Positions 14,309-25,680 of a stretch of 64,000 nt of DNA are shown piece by piece. Made by a program: the position numbers and the translations under genes. The first letter of the stretch is position 1. Each line of letters begins with the position of its first letter. Location of the stretch: positions 109,851,706 through 109,915,705 of the forward strand of contig NC_067283.1 of the NCBI RefSeq assembly GCF_020740795.1. The letters are read 5' to 3'. Under the pieces are notes generated by a model. The model was given only the letters and a program-made list of their open reading frames with translations, was not told where the DNA came from and made no database searches. The stretch is from Apus apus (Eukaryota > Chordata > Aves > Apodiformes > Apodidae).

Positions 14309-17300
14309 CCACCACACATTGCCACAGATAGAATAAGAGGCCCACAGGGCTTAGAGCCTGGCATCTCTCCATCCCTAAGCACTTATCCACACTGTGAAAA
14401 AAGGAATGGCTTTAGAAGCAAGGTACCAGCAAAGATTTTTTATTTTGTTTTGGATGTGGCTGATGGATTGGAGAGTGCTGCTATTACAACAAGTATAAAT
14501 AATTCTAAGTCTTAATTCACAGCTTGTGAGGATTCACTGAGCTCCTGAAACCTTTTTTTTTTCAGTATACACAAGCCTGAGGAAAGTAAGTCTGTAAGAC
14601 AGAGAGGAAAAAAAATATTTCTTGGGTCTCTATGTTGTATTCAGGTACAAGTAAAAATGTGACTCTTTCAGTCTTTATTTTAGAGCATATGAAAATTCTG
14701 CAGCTATGGTATCTGGACAGACAACATACTTTCCTTGTGATAATGCCATATTTTTTTCTTTGTGCAAATGCCATTTTTTTTTCCTTTCTACTGATGAATT
14801 AAAAGCCCAGTTCACTCTTTCCTGAATTCTTTGTGCCATCAGTATGAGACTCAGCTGTACAAAAGTCAACACAGTCTAGAAGGAAGATAAATTATTGCAT
14901 GTGTTGAGAGCAATTGCAAGGCAATGTGAATTACATGTTCTAGCTGCTTTGGATCTCTTTGCCAATCTGCATCACACTGTGGAAACAGCAAGTTTTAAAT
15001 CCTGGTAGGATTCATCTATTATTTTAATGTCTATTAGCTTTTCCCTCTCAGTACAACTGATTAGTTATTGCCCCTTTTCTGAAGAAAAAAGGATTTAATC
15101 CAAAATTTGGCACATTATGAAAAACCTCCCACCCTGCCTCAGCTAGTCATCCATGTAAGGATTCGTAAGTATAAACATATTTAAATATTTAAGTGAAACG
15201 GGACAATAAAAGACATTTGGCCAACCTTCTAGGGCATATAAACCCAAATATGGGACTTCTGGATAGAAAAAAACAATGGTTATATTTCACTTAACTTGAC
15301 CTTTTAAGCTGCCAACCTTTTTATATATAAAACATCTTTACATGGGGGAGCGATTCTCATTGTGCTTTTCTAACATGTGCAATGTTTTAAGTGAGGTCCT
15401 AGATGAAGCGCTGGAACAAGTAAACATCTACAGCACAATATGAGTGCAGCAACATGCCACATGCCTTCTCAAAAGCCTGCAACAATGACCTTAGATTAGG
15501 CTGGAATTCCTACACCATTTAGATTAATTATAATTGCTTGCATATATTAGCAAGGAAACCTCCCTTCTAGATAAAATGCAACTGCATGTTCTGGCCTGGT
15601 GACTTCTCCTTCAAATATGCTGTTACAGCTCAGAAACAGCCCTTCCTCAGAAGGGCATAGTTTTACATAGTTCTTTTCCCTCTGGGATCAGCAGGGTCAA
15701 AAGTGGTTGGAAATTTACTTTAAATGCAAGTAGCTTACTTTTTTTTTTTTTTTTTTAAGGGGGAAAGTGTTTGGTGATGCCAGGATATGTCTTCACTAGT
15801 GTTTTTTTCCCCCATGCACCTCCAGGGACATGCTTAAATTATGTTCTATGTAACCACATTCTGAGTTTTATCATGAAAGCAATATAAGCTTTAGAGGATG
15901 AAAAATAGTCTCAATAGTGAAAAACATGCCTTGGCTATTTGTGCACCTGGCCAAACTGTACATCCAGTGGAGACAGTGGGAAACCTTCTATTCACAAGAA
16001 AGTGAGAAGCTCAGGCCTCAGAGTGATTCCTAATACCAAAGTGAATTAAATGCTACCTAGTATTAGTAATAAAGAAATGTGTGGCTCTTGGGGAAAATTC
16101 CCAATGTCCTTACTCCAATTTATAGCCCTCTCATCACCAGGCAACTGATTAGAGAGAGGGGCTTATCTGGAGTTTCATTGAGTGCCTGAAGCAGGTACTG
16201 GTTTCTGAGAAATGCTGGTGTTGAAGCTATCTTGTATAGGAAGAAAGGAGATAATTTTAATGGGCTTTGATTGTCTGTGCCCCCAGTTTTGATGTGTCTA
16301 TCTAACCAGCTCAGAATCAAACAAATCTAGGGCTGAACTGCTGGAAAATGGAACCTAATTCCCTTGAGTTCAGTGCCCTACCTATGAGGCTGGTTTTCAT
16401 GGCTTCTGTGACAACTTTGTGTCCCCTGGTTTTGACTCCACATAACAATTTCTTTCCACACAGGTTTCTTGCTACAGTCCTATGCCTGATATAACTTAGT
16501 TCTCCATTCACACACTTCTAGAGCTGATTCATTACTGGAGTATACTCTAAACAGTGCACTCTTATCTATGGCTGGACAGGTAATTAGCACTTACAATTAT
16601 GCTGCATTTTATGCTACGAAAATATAGAGAGAACAAAGGCATGGACCTGGGCTGTCATTGGCGTGCAGTGTATGAAGAAAAGCAAGAGCAGGACAAACAG
16701 GGCTTCAGGTCTCAGAAGGGTAGACAACTCTGGGTCTCAGGTTGTGCATCCACAGCCACAGGTTTCCTTCTTCCAGCAGATCCTATTTTCCTCTGTCACC
16801 TTGTTGCTCTTGCTGAAGCCTGAGCTTTTTAAAATAAGAGATTAAACAAAATAGACTTTTGTTGAGAATGCCCTTGGAAATAGTAGTCAGGAAAAAAAAA
16901 AATTGTATTTAAAAATATGTTCCAGCTGTCTAGCATTTGTCCAAGTTAAAATCTGGCCTGGGCCCCAGAGACCTTTCCCTTTTTAGTCACACAGATAGTA
17001 CCAACAACTGTGCTGGAAATATTTGTGGGAATTAAGGCAATAAGGAGCTATCTCAAACTTAGCCTAATGCTATATTTTTACATGTTGCTCCCTCTGTATG
17101 TACATGTATACACTGTATATCTTTCTACTTGAGTAACTGCTGTTGCTATAAATAGATTGATATAAACTCAACATCTTGGTGCAAGAGACTCACCCTTGAG
17201 TCTCTTGCAATACTTTTGCCTGCAGCTTCCTGTCCCACTGATTCCTGCTTCCCTCCCATATTTTATTAAAAAAACCCCTTATTTTCTCCTTTGCTTATAG

Positions 17301-17494
17301 ATTTTATTTTGTTTCTGTTATTTGATGTTGTAACTGTTGAATTTTGCTGGATGTTGCAAATCATGCAGCATAAAAACCTGCTGTGAAGTCTGGACTAATA
17401 ATTTATTGCCATCCTCAGGGGTACTTGTATTTTTCCTTCCCAAAATGAATAAAACCTTTTTTTGCTCCTTTCATGCAAAAGGCAACATTCTCTT

Positions 17495-17690
17495 GTGGAT
17501 AAGACCTGGTTAATTAGGGAGACTTGAATTTCTTTCTAAGCCACTGACTTGCTCTGACTTTGGCAGAGTTGTCTGGACATTGTATGCTTCTATTATCCCA
17601 GTGCTCAAAAGTGGATATAAAATCAACTCTTCATGTGATTGAGATATGTGGATGGAAAGCATTGGGCAAGTGCTTTGGGTATCTACTAAT
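17495..17690 (+). mobile_element. MIR-like SINE fragment
   Basis: The order of short matches fits MIR, the old tRNA-derived SINE of amniotes: CTGGTTAATTAGGGAGACTTGAA (tRNA part, weak), then GCCACTGACTTGCTCTGACTT and TTTGGCA (core), ATTATCCCAGTGCTCAAAAGT, and a 3' part with GGAAAGCATTGGGCAAGTGC. It is heavily diverged. It is called by eye, and a profile search would settle it. Confidence 0.55.
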
Positions 17691-18935
17691 TTCATTTTAT
17701 AGATCTTCTTTATTACGCAGTTTTATTTTTAAAACATTGAAGAAGAGACTAAAATAAACAACAAGAAAGAGGGTAAAGGACAGAAAATGGAGGCCACCCA
17801 AGTCAACCAGGAGGTGCGTTCAGATTTCATGAGGTTTGAACCAGGCTATCAGTGCCAACTGTACTAAACAGATGCTGTTGCAAGTCAAACGTTCTCTACC
17901 ACAATATCTACAGTCCACATTACTGTAGGACTTATGTGATCCCAAACAAATGGCCTGGCTGAGTCCTCTCCTGCACAAATATTCACTGAATTAATGAAGG
18001 AAGGGAACCACCTTTGTGCGTCTCTTTTCAAAATCGTGGCTCTATTTTCCTTCTGACACAAGGATTGGAACAATGTTTCTTTGGAAGAATATGAGTGTTT
18101 AAATATCCCAAGAAGTGGCATAATGTAATTCAGAGACCCATTGTTTTAACTAGCAAGGCTCTGAAGAGTACACTGCATCCCCCTTTAGCTGAGCTATTCT
18201 TTGGCTCTTTGTTCAGTTCTCTGAATGTTCCGTCTATGAACATTATAAGCATGTGTGTCCTTATCCTTACTTTAAAAGCTTGTTTGTGGTTCATTATGAG
18301 CTATTAGGGAGCACACATCAAGCAATTATTTTGGCAGGGATACAGGAATTGTTTCACATTCTGGCAGGAACAATTCTCTCCTACCGAACACAAGGCTTCG
18401 TGGTTGAATCTGCTGCTCCTTCCATTCTGAGCATGCTTATGTTAGAAAAGCACCACTTTCAAGGAGACTATGAAAAGGATGCAGACTCAAAGGGTCAACT
18501 GTCACTTTAATGTGCAAGGTATTTCTCCCTTACCCCACATTTCCAAAAATATCAGCAGAAAAAATCACTTCAGCACTTCAGCAGAAACTCTAGAACTGGA
18601 GAGAGATGTATTAGGATGTTTAGAAGTAAAGTTGTTGTCAGCAGCCTACAGGCTTAGGAGAAGGTCTGGCTGAAAAACTTTACAAGTGCAATGTTAGGAA
18701 GGTTTTGTATGGAATTTTCAGGTTAGAAATTTGTAGACAGGACCTCCCATAATATAATGCTTCTCAGACTGACAGGGGGGAGAGATGGACAGAGACCAAC
18801 ACGAGCCTTAATGTATGCAAAACCAGTTCTTACATGCTCCTTTACCTCTTGCAGATTGGACAAGCTCCAAAAGTCATGGAGCTTTGTCAGGGAACTACCA
18901 TAACATCTATGAGCTTTGGTTCTGGTAAGTGCTAA

Positions 18936-18961
18936 TTTTTTTTTTTTTTTTTTTTTTTTTT
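18936..18961 (+). repeat. T26 homopolymer
   Basis: Twenty-six consecutive T. No retroposed coding sequence is visible on the minus strand next to it. Confidence 0.97.
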
Positions 18962-19439
18962 AGCTAGTATAGTCTACTCAGAGTAGAGACACCTTCCAAA
19001 TCTCTCCATATTCCCCTAAATTCTGTTTTCTTGGTTATCTTCCCTCTGTCCTAGGCAGAGGCTATAGTTTTCCCTTCTGAAGGTGGTACGATGTGAAAGA
19101 CTAGCCTGGTACAGCAGAAAACATTATGCTCCCTTCCTAATAATAAAATCAAAATAATAAAATTACTCAGCAGAAAATAGTAAAAATGTATTAAGTAGCC
19201 CCAGCTTAAATTCCTGACAGTGAATTTCCTGAGGGCAGAAACACTATCAGTGCTATATGTACATCTGGCCACCAGCCCAGGAGAAAGCTGATTCTCCACT
19301 GGAATCCTCTAGCAAAGCAATAACTTTTTGGAAGGCATCAGACCATAACACTCCTGCTCCTAGAAAGTGCTCATCTCAATGCCATTGGCTGAGGAGGAGA
19401 TGGAGGGTGCAGAGGATGCTGTCTGAGACAACCATGGGT

Positions 19440-20523
19440 TTGATGATCAGGCAGTGAGGTGGATCAAGAACTGGTTGAAAGGAAGAAGTCAGAGAGTTGT
19501 AGTCAATGGGGCAGAATCTAGTTGGAGGCCTGTGACTAGTGGAGTCCCTCAGGGGTCGGTACTGGGACCGGTGTTGTTCAATATCTTCATCAACGACCTG
19601 GATGAGGGCACAGAATGTACCCTCAGCAAGTTTGCTGATGACACCAAGCTGGGAGGAGTGGCTGACACACCAGAAGGCTGTGCTGCCATTCAGAGAGACT
19701 TAGACAGGCTGGAGACTTGGGCGGGGAAAAACCTGATGAAGTTTAACAAGAGCAAGTGTAGAGTTTTGCATTTGGGGAAGAAAAATGCCATGTACCAGTA
19801 CAGGTTGGGGGCTGACCTGCTGGAGAGCAGTGTAGGTGAAAGGGACCTGGCGGTCATGGTAGACAGGAGGATGACCATGAGTCAGCAGTGTGCCCTTGTG
19901 GCTAAGAAGGCCAATGGCATCCTGGGGTGTATTAGAAAGGGTGTGGTTAGTAGGTCAAGAGAGGTTCTCCTCCCCCTCTATTCTGCATTGGTGAGGCCAC
20001 ATCTGGAATATTGTGTCCAGTTCTGGGCCCCTCAGTTCAAGAAGGACAGGGAAGTGCTTGAAAGAGTCCAGCGCAGAGCCACAAGGATGATTAAGGGAGT
20101 GGAACATCTCCCTTATGAGGAAAGGCTGAGGGAGCTGGGTCTCTTTAGTTTGGAGAAAAGGAGACTGAGGGGGGACCTCATCAATGTTTACAAATATGTA
20201 AAGGGTGAGTGTCAAGACGATGGAGTTAAGCTTTTTTCGATGAAGACCAGTGATAGGACAAGGAGTAATGGATACAAGTTGGAGCATAGGAGGTTTAAGA
20301 TGAATATCAGGAAAAAATTTTTTACTGTAAGAGTGACAGAGCACTGGAACAGGCTGCCCAGAGAGGTTGTGGAGTCTCCTTCGCTGGAGACATTCAAAAC
20401 CCGCCTGGACGCCTTCCTGTGTGATGTACTCTAGGTGACCCTGCTCTGGCAGGGGGGTTGGACTAGATGATCTTTCGAGGTCCCTTCCAACCCCTAGGAT
20501 TCTATGATTCTATGATTCTATGA
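19440..20523 (+). mobile_element. CR1 LINE, 5'-truncated, recent copy
   Basis: This copy carries the last third of CR1 ORF2, then a short 3' UTR (CTCTGGCAGGGGGGTTGGACT, hairpin-like with the following GGTCCCTTCC) and 3 units of the 8-bp terminal repeat ATTCTATG. No target duplication is seen, as is normal for CR1. The uninterrupted reading frame indicates a young insertion. The left border is estimated from where CR1-like coding begins (TGATCAGGCAGTGAGGTGG). A relative of the same subfamily lies at 44,015-44,622 on the other strand. Confidence 0.95.
19454..20434 (+). CDS. CR1 ORF2 fragment: C-terminal reverse transcriptase
   Basis: The 326-codon frame encodes the C-terminal part of the CR1 LINE polyprotein that copies CR1 RNA at the insertion site. 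Residues 30-39 ([10 protein letters not shown]) and 60-65 (FADDTK) are reverse-transcriptase motifs; the paired Asp residues are catalytic. The remainder is the thumb and C-terminal region common to CR1 (for example [17 protein letters not shown] and [13 protein letters not shown]). The frame ends at a normal CR1 stop (DAFLCDVL then TAG). The endonuclease and the N-terminal RT motifs, with the first catalytic Asp, are missing through 5' truncation, so the product cannot be a working enzyme. The Met at residue 1 is simply the first in the open frame and need not be a real start. It is a relic, not a host gene. Confidence 0.9.
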   Translation: MRWIKNWLKGRSQRVVVNGAESSWRPVTSGVPQGSVLGPVLFNIFINDLDEGTECTLSKFADDTKLGGVADTPEGCAAIQRDLDRLETWAGKNLMKFNKSKCRVLHLGKKNAMYQYRLGADLLESSVGERDLAVMVDRRMTMSQQCALVAKKANGILGCIRKGVVSRSREVLLPLYSALVRPHLEYCVQFWAPQFKKDREVLERVQRRATRMIKGVEHLPYEERLRELGLFSLEKRRLRGDLINVYKYVKGECQDDGVKLFSMKTSDRTRSNGYKLEHRRFKMNIRKKFFTVRVTEHWNRLPREVVESPSLETFKTRLDAFLCDVL

Positions 20524-20639
20524 ACCATGTAGCACCAACAATGAAAGCATGGATGTGCTTGGATGCAACTACCATCCATCTGGAGGGATCTAGACAAGCT
20601 CGAGAAGTAAGTCCACGTGAACCTCAGCTTGAGTACTGC

Positions 20640-21244
20640 ATCCCTCAGTAAATCTGCAGATGATACTAAGTTGGAAGGAAGTGTTTATCTGCCTGAGGGT
20701 AGGAAGGCTCTACAGTGGGACATTGACAGGCTGGGTCAACGGGACGAAGCTAATTTATCAGGTTCAACAAGGCCAAGTGCTAGGTCCTGCACTTAGGTCA
20801 AAACAGCCCCGTGCAATACTACAGGCTTGGGGAAGAATGGCTGGAGAGCTGCTCAGAGGAAAAGAACCTGGGGGTGTTGATTGACAACCATCTGAATACG
20901 AGCCCTCAGTGTGCCCAGGTGGCCAAGAAAGCCAACAGCATCCTGGCCTGTATCAGAGACAGTGTGGCCAGCAGGACTAGGGAAGTGATTGTCCCCCTGT
21001 ACTTGGCACCAGTGAGGCTGCATCTCAACTACTGTGTTCAGTTCTGGGCCCCTCACTACAAGAAGGACAATGAGGTGCTTGAGTATTTCCAGAGAAGAGT
21101 AACATTAAAGTTCATGTTGGGCTCTGAGCAACCTGATCTAGTTGAAGATGTCCCTGCTCATTGCAGGAGGGTAGGACTAGAAGATCTTTAAAGGTCTCTT
21201 CCTACCCAAACCATTCAGTGATTCCATGATTTTATGATTCTATG
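20640..21244 (+). mobile_element. CR1 LINE, second copy, frameshifted and internally deleted
   Basis: CR1 sequence resumes only about 120 bp after the previous copy, with GCAGATGATACTAAGTTGG (the RT ADDTK motif). The open stretch at 20,811-21,191 encodes ERVQ-region relatives ([19 protein letters not shown]). After CAGAGAAGAGTAAC the sequence jumps to the distal 3' tail, so several hundred bases of the 3' coding part are deleted. It ends with degenerate terminal repeats. The subfamily differs from the 19.4-kb copy, so this is an independent, older insertion. Confidence 0.9.
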
Positions 21245-24200
21245 GTGTGCAGTGAGAAGTCCCCTGGGGCAGCCCAGGGCTTGGGACAGACTAATGAAAA
21301 GAGGGATGGGGCCAAGATCTTTGCTGCTTTGATGTGCCTTGCCTAGGAAGTTCACACCTCATGCCAGAGGAGTTGAACTGTCTGGTTGTGTCAAAACCAT
21401 GCCTGTGACTGCAGCACAGTCACAGGGTGGTGACTGTGCTCCATTTCCCAGCCTGGGGAGCAGTGGTAGTGGCAGCTGCTGTTTCATAAGCCTGTCTTGA
21501 CTAGAGGGCCCTTACCTGCTATAGCTCAGACAACCATGTAATAAGCTAATAAATGCAGGTATAGCTGAACAACCTTTTGAAATCCCCAGATGCTGTCTGA
21601 AACTCACTTAAGCCAGGTCCTATTAACTTCAGCCAGATTTGAAACAGGCACCGGGATACTGTTTTTAAACCTATAAGAAAGTCATTTCAGCCTTAATGTT
21701 GTTACAGACACAACAGAGAAAGGCATTAATGCCCTCAAAAACTCCCAGGTAATTTACAGAAGCTGTGACCAAGACAGGGAGCTGAGCACTGAGAGACAAA
21801 TCTGATAGCTTGATGTAATACAGGTTTGTATCTGCTAATCCAGCATTCATGAATTGCTGCACTTTGTCAGGGATGACTTCTGTGCAAAACCTGTCTGCTG
21901 CACTCCCTGGCTTCCTTGCACTGGGAAATGCTACATACAGACTGTTCCCTCTATATAAGCAGGCAATTTCTCTGACCAGTTTGAATTCTGGCTTTGTCCC
22001 GAGGCCATGCATCAAATGTAGAATTAGTTTTAATTGGTCTAATCTCCCCTTTGCACAGTTTCTGGTCATTTCAAGCAACTCCATTCTGCGAAGAAGTTGA
22101 AAAGAGCCTTGCTCCCTACCCTGGGGCAACCTGGCAGCTGGGAGAAGGGGGTTTTGAAGGAGGGCAGCACCCATTCAGGGTCAGGCACCCCCAGAGTATT
22201 CTGGCATGGCAACTACTTGGTTCAAATTTAAAAAAAACCCAACAAACCCAACCCAAACATCAGGCAGTTTACCAACACGATAAAGGAGACTTGAATCTGC
22301 TTGAAGAAGTGTGTTTAGATGAAGTCCTGTATCACACTGGTAATTACACAAACTGTGTTATCACAGTAACTCACTGCCAGGTGAGAAATGCCATGTAAAA
22401 CAATTACTCTTAAGCCCCCTAATTCTGCAAGGCAATAATAGCAAATGCTTCATCCTCCTGGCTCAGAGGAGACAGCCCTGCATAGAAAACAAGCATAAAT
22501 GCTTTAAATATGTGTGTGGACTTAATAGGGTAGAGTCAGAAATTAGATAGTAGAGGAGCAGGGTGGGCTGGAGGTAAACAGGCTTATCAGGAGATTAATT
22601 ATCTGTCAAACCACACTTATCCTTGTTTACAGTAAACAGCCAGTGCTAAGTATTTAAGTCATTCAATTTGCATGAAGACCTCCACTTTCAGCCTAGTGGT
22701 TCCAGGCACCAGAACCTCCCAAGCTGTGGGCTGTTTTTAAAAAACTTTTAATTTTGCCACTTCTTGAACAGAGATAAATGCAAACAGCAGGCAGAAACTG
22801 TCCTCTCTCAAAACCAGTGATGTTCTCAAGAAACAGCTGCAGAATATATACTGCCTGTGTTACTGGAAGAGTTTAAGGAAAAAAATTGGTCTTCCTTTTC
22901 TGCAGTTTTCCCCAGAAGAAACTTAGGCACAGGATTAACAAACAACATCTTTTCAGAGAATTTCTTAGGGTCAGGTAAATGACCAAAGCCTTCACGAACA
23001 TGTGCGTCTGCTTCATTTAGCAACCCTGGAAAGACAGAGGCAGAAAGTCTACTTTGATACAAGGTATTAAGAGTCCACCATTTGGACTCCTCCAAACATG
23101 TGACAAAATTTGCTATGTGGCATTTGTTGAAATAAACATTCAGTTTTGGTATTTATTTTTCTGCACAAGCAGGTAGATGGTTTGTGGGTTCATCTGCTGA
23201 GTCTGCACATCGAACAAAGATGCTCACGAACTGCACACACAACCAATGAGCTCTGTGTAGCAGCTCTTTTCCTAGGTGACCCTGCAACCGACGGGCAGGC
23301 AGCACTGGAGGAAGCTACTCATCAATCTGGTTCTACAAGCATGGCTACCACAGGGTCTGCTTCACTGCCATAAATTTCAGCTTATTTCTTCTTTTTTTCT
23401 TCATCTCTCTCAGTATTCAGATGCTCACTATTGTGATCTCAAGTCATTTTGTGGAGGCCATCAAGTCTGCACACAAGAGGTGGGTGATGCATTCAAACTG
23501 CTCACCCAGATATAAGACTTCTCTCTGCACCAAGGGTCCCAAATGACATACTTTCATAAGCATCATGGCTTTGGAGAAATTACATTACATTGCAATGTGC
23601 AAACAAATTCCTCATGTCTGAAGATTTCAGACCAAAATCTGCTTTGAAACAATGATTGAGCCACAACATGTTGCTGGTGGTCACCATCAGTTGAGAGAGT
23701 GCAGTTCAAACTGTTAGCAGCTCTGTTGGTATTATTGAGGCCAGAAGGATGCTAGATGTGATGTTAAAGAAGGTCTTATTCATTCCCCTTCAGCTTCTGG
23801 AAGCCAGCATTACTTACAATAAAAAGGAAGATGTGCCCCATGCCTTATAGTTTACAGCCAATTGCACTTTATTCTGCCAGCCTGTGTTGCTAGTGCAAAG
23901 CCAGTACTGAAGATGGAGTATTGTAGGAGTGTAGGCAGAGGTAATATGAAACAGCTTGAACTCAACAGTGTTAAGGGGCGATTTCCAAATGGGGAAAACA
24001 CCCCAGCCCTCAATCAGGAATCAGAGAATCTCTTAATTTTTTTCTGGTGTTTTTTACTGAAAAATTTCCCTCCAGGAAAGGATTATGCAGGATTTAACAA
24101 AACAGTAGTCCAGATGACCAAAATAGAATAAGATTTCAAAAGAAAGTAGTACAATCCCACAGCATCCTTTGAGTGGATATCCTGAATTTTCAACCTTCAA

Positions 24201-24532
24201 GCTTTGCAGTATTGATATTCCATTAGCAGATCTCTAAGCTTTCTAGTTGCTTACTCCTGACTAATCAATGTCCAAATTCACTGGAGTAGCTTAGAAGGCC
24301 CACATATTTTTTGTGAATTAAATGATGTCTTTATCCTGGTTTCCTTTCTCCTGCATGGATCAGCAGAGTAGGACAGAGTCACAGGCAAGACTTTTTGGGA
24401 GCATCTCAGAGCAAAAATATTCAAATAGAGACTGAAGATGACAGCAGCAAGTGTTTTGCTTGCAGTTAACATTCAGTTTGCTCTAGCTATCACTCACATT
24501 CAGTGTGCTCAAGGTATCATTCACTGCCTCAT
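21245..24532. other. Intergenic between CR1 copies
   Basis: No recognisable repeat or exon. It contains the unassigned frame at 21,671-22,174. Confidence 0.6.
21671..22174 (-). other. Unassigned 167-codon open frame
   Basis: One of the longer frames outside repeats. The predicted product has no motif I recognise; its last 40 residues are hydrophobic and Cys-containing. There is no splice-site or promoter context that supports expression, and the opposite strand also has open frames of 83 and 134 codons here, which suggests a stop-poor stretch. Most likely chance, but a retrocopy or lncRNA exon cannot be excluded. Confidence 0.15.
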
Positions 24533-24765
24533 TTAGGCTAGATATAAGGAAGAAATTTTTTACAATAAGGGTGATGAAACCCTGGAAGGTGTTGCCCAGA
24601 GAGGTGGTAGAATCCCCATCCCTGGAAACATTCAAGTTCATGTTGGATGGGTCTGTGAGTAACCGGATCTAGTTGAAGATGTCCTTGCTCACTGCAGCGG
24701 TCTGGACTGGATGACCTTTAAAGGTCCCTTCCAACACAAGCTGTTCTATGATTCAATGATTCATG
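24533..24765 (+). mobile_element. CR1 LINE 3' end
   Basis: A short 5'-truncated fragment begins AGGCTAGATATAAGGAAG and retains GTTGCCCAGAGAGGTGGTAG, the distal tail GATGACCTTTAAAGGTCCC and two terminal repeat units, with a TTC to TTCAA change. No ORF survives. Confidence 0.93.
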
Positions 24766-25124
24766 TTGCATCATGATTCAGGATATAATAAAATCCTTGT
24801 GTACTCCACCAAGCCAATGCCACCCTTTACAAATGCTGCCTTTAATAATGTTGGACATCAGAGTTCCTCAGGTGGAAATCTAGTGGCAGTCAAAGAGAAG
24901 CTGATTCAGGAAATAAGGCAGTGGTTGCTGCAGGCTGCAGCATCTTCATCTCTGTCTTTGTTGCAAAGATGAGATTTTTTTAAAGTATGGATCAAAGCTC
25001 CAGGAAGAAACTAACATCAAATAAGCACATGGAAAGCTGCTTCCTTCACCATTTACTGAAAAGCAGTGTCAGAAGATGGAGAAAAAGCACTGCTACTAAG
25101 ACAAATTTGTGCCTCATTCAAATG

Positions 25125-25560
25125 AATCCAGAGGAGAGTAACAATGCTGGTGCAAGGGCTGGAAAGCTTGTGCTGTAAGGGGAGGATAAGGATTTTGGGT
25201 TTTTCTAGTTTGGAGAAAAAGAGGCTGAGGGGCAACCTCATTGCACTTTGCAGCTTCCTGACAAGGGGAACTGGAGAGGGAGGTGCTGATCTTCTCCCTG
25301 GTATCCAGTGACAGGACACCTGGGAGTAGTTCAAAGCTGAGTCAGTGGAGGTTCAGACTGGACATTAGGAAGCATTTCATTACCAAGAGGGTGGTTAAAT
25401 ACTGGAATAGGCATCCTAGAGACATGGTCAATGCCTCAAGCCTGTCAATGTTGAAGAGGCAATGCCCTTCATAATATTCTTTAACTTTTGGTCAGCCTTG
25501 AATTGGTGAGGCAGTTGGACTAGGTGATCATTCTAGGTTCACTCCAACTGAAATATTCTA
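25125..25560 (+). mobile_element. CR1 LINE 3' region, diverged, running into (TTCTA)n
   Basis: CR1 coding remnants (TTTGGAGAAAAAGAGGCTGAGG, TTCAGACTGGACATTAGGAAG) are followed by a diverged tail (GGCAGTTGGACTAGGTGATCATTCTAGGTTC). Instead of ordinary 8-bp terminal units, the element continues directly into the pentanucleotide array at 25,556. Confidence 0.88.
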
Positions 25561-25680
25561 TTCTATTCTATTCTATTCTATTCTATTCTATTCTATTCTA
25601 TTCTATTCTATTCTATTCTATTCTATTCTATTCTATTCTATTCTATCCTATCCTATCCTATCCTATCCTATCCTATCCTA
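25556..25680 (+). repeat. (TTCTA)18 (TCCTA)7 pentanucleotide array
   Basis: Eighteen perfect TTCTA units (25,556-25,645) are followed by seven perfect TCCTA units (25,646-25,680). The array begins exactly where a CR1 terminal repeat (ATTCTATT-like) would lie, so the CR1 end probably seeded it. The 181-codon frame across it is a translation artefact. Confidence 0.98.

Larger units (their letters stand above)
14309..19439. other. Intergenic between LTR and CR1 cluster
   Basis: Apart from the MIR-like fragment near 17.5 kb and the T26 run at 18,936, nothing is recognisable. Open frames do not exceed 85 codons. Confidence 0.65.

Noticed and set aside
16317..16511. Second MIR-like tRNA head on the minus strand (GTAGGGCACTGAACTCAAGG)
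   Set aside because: Only the first 40 or so bases resemble a MIR head; the core and tail are not seen, so the match may be chance.
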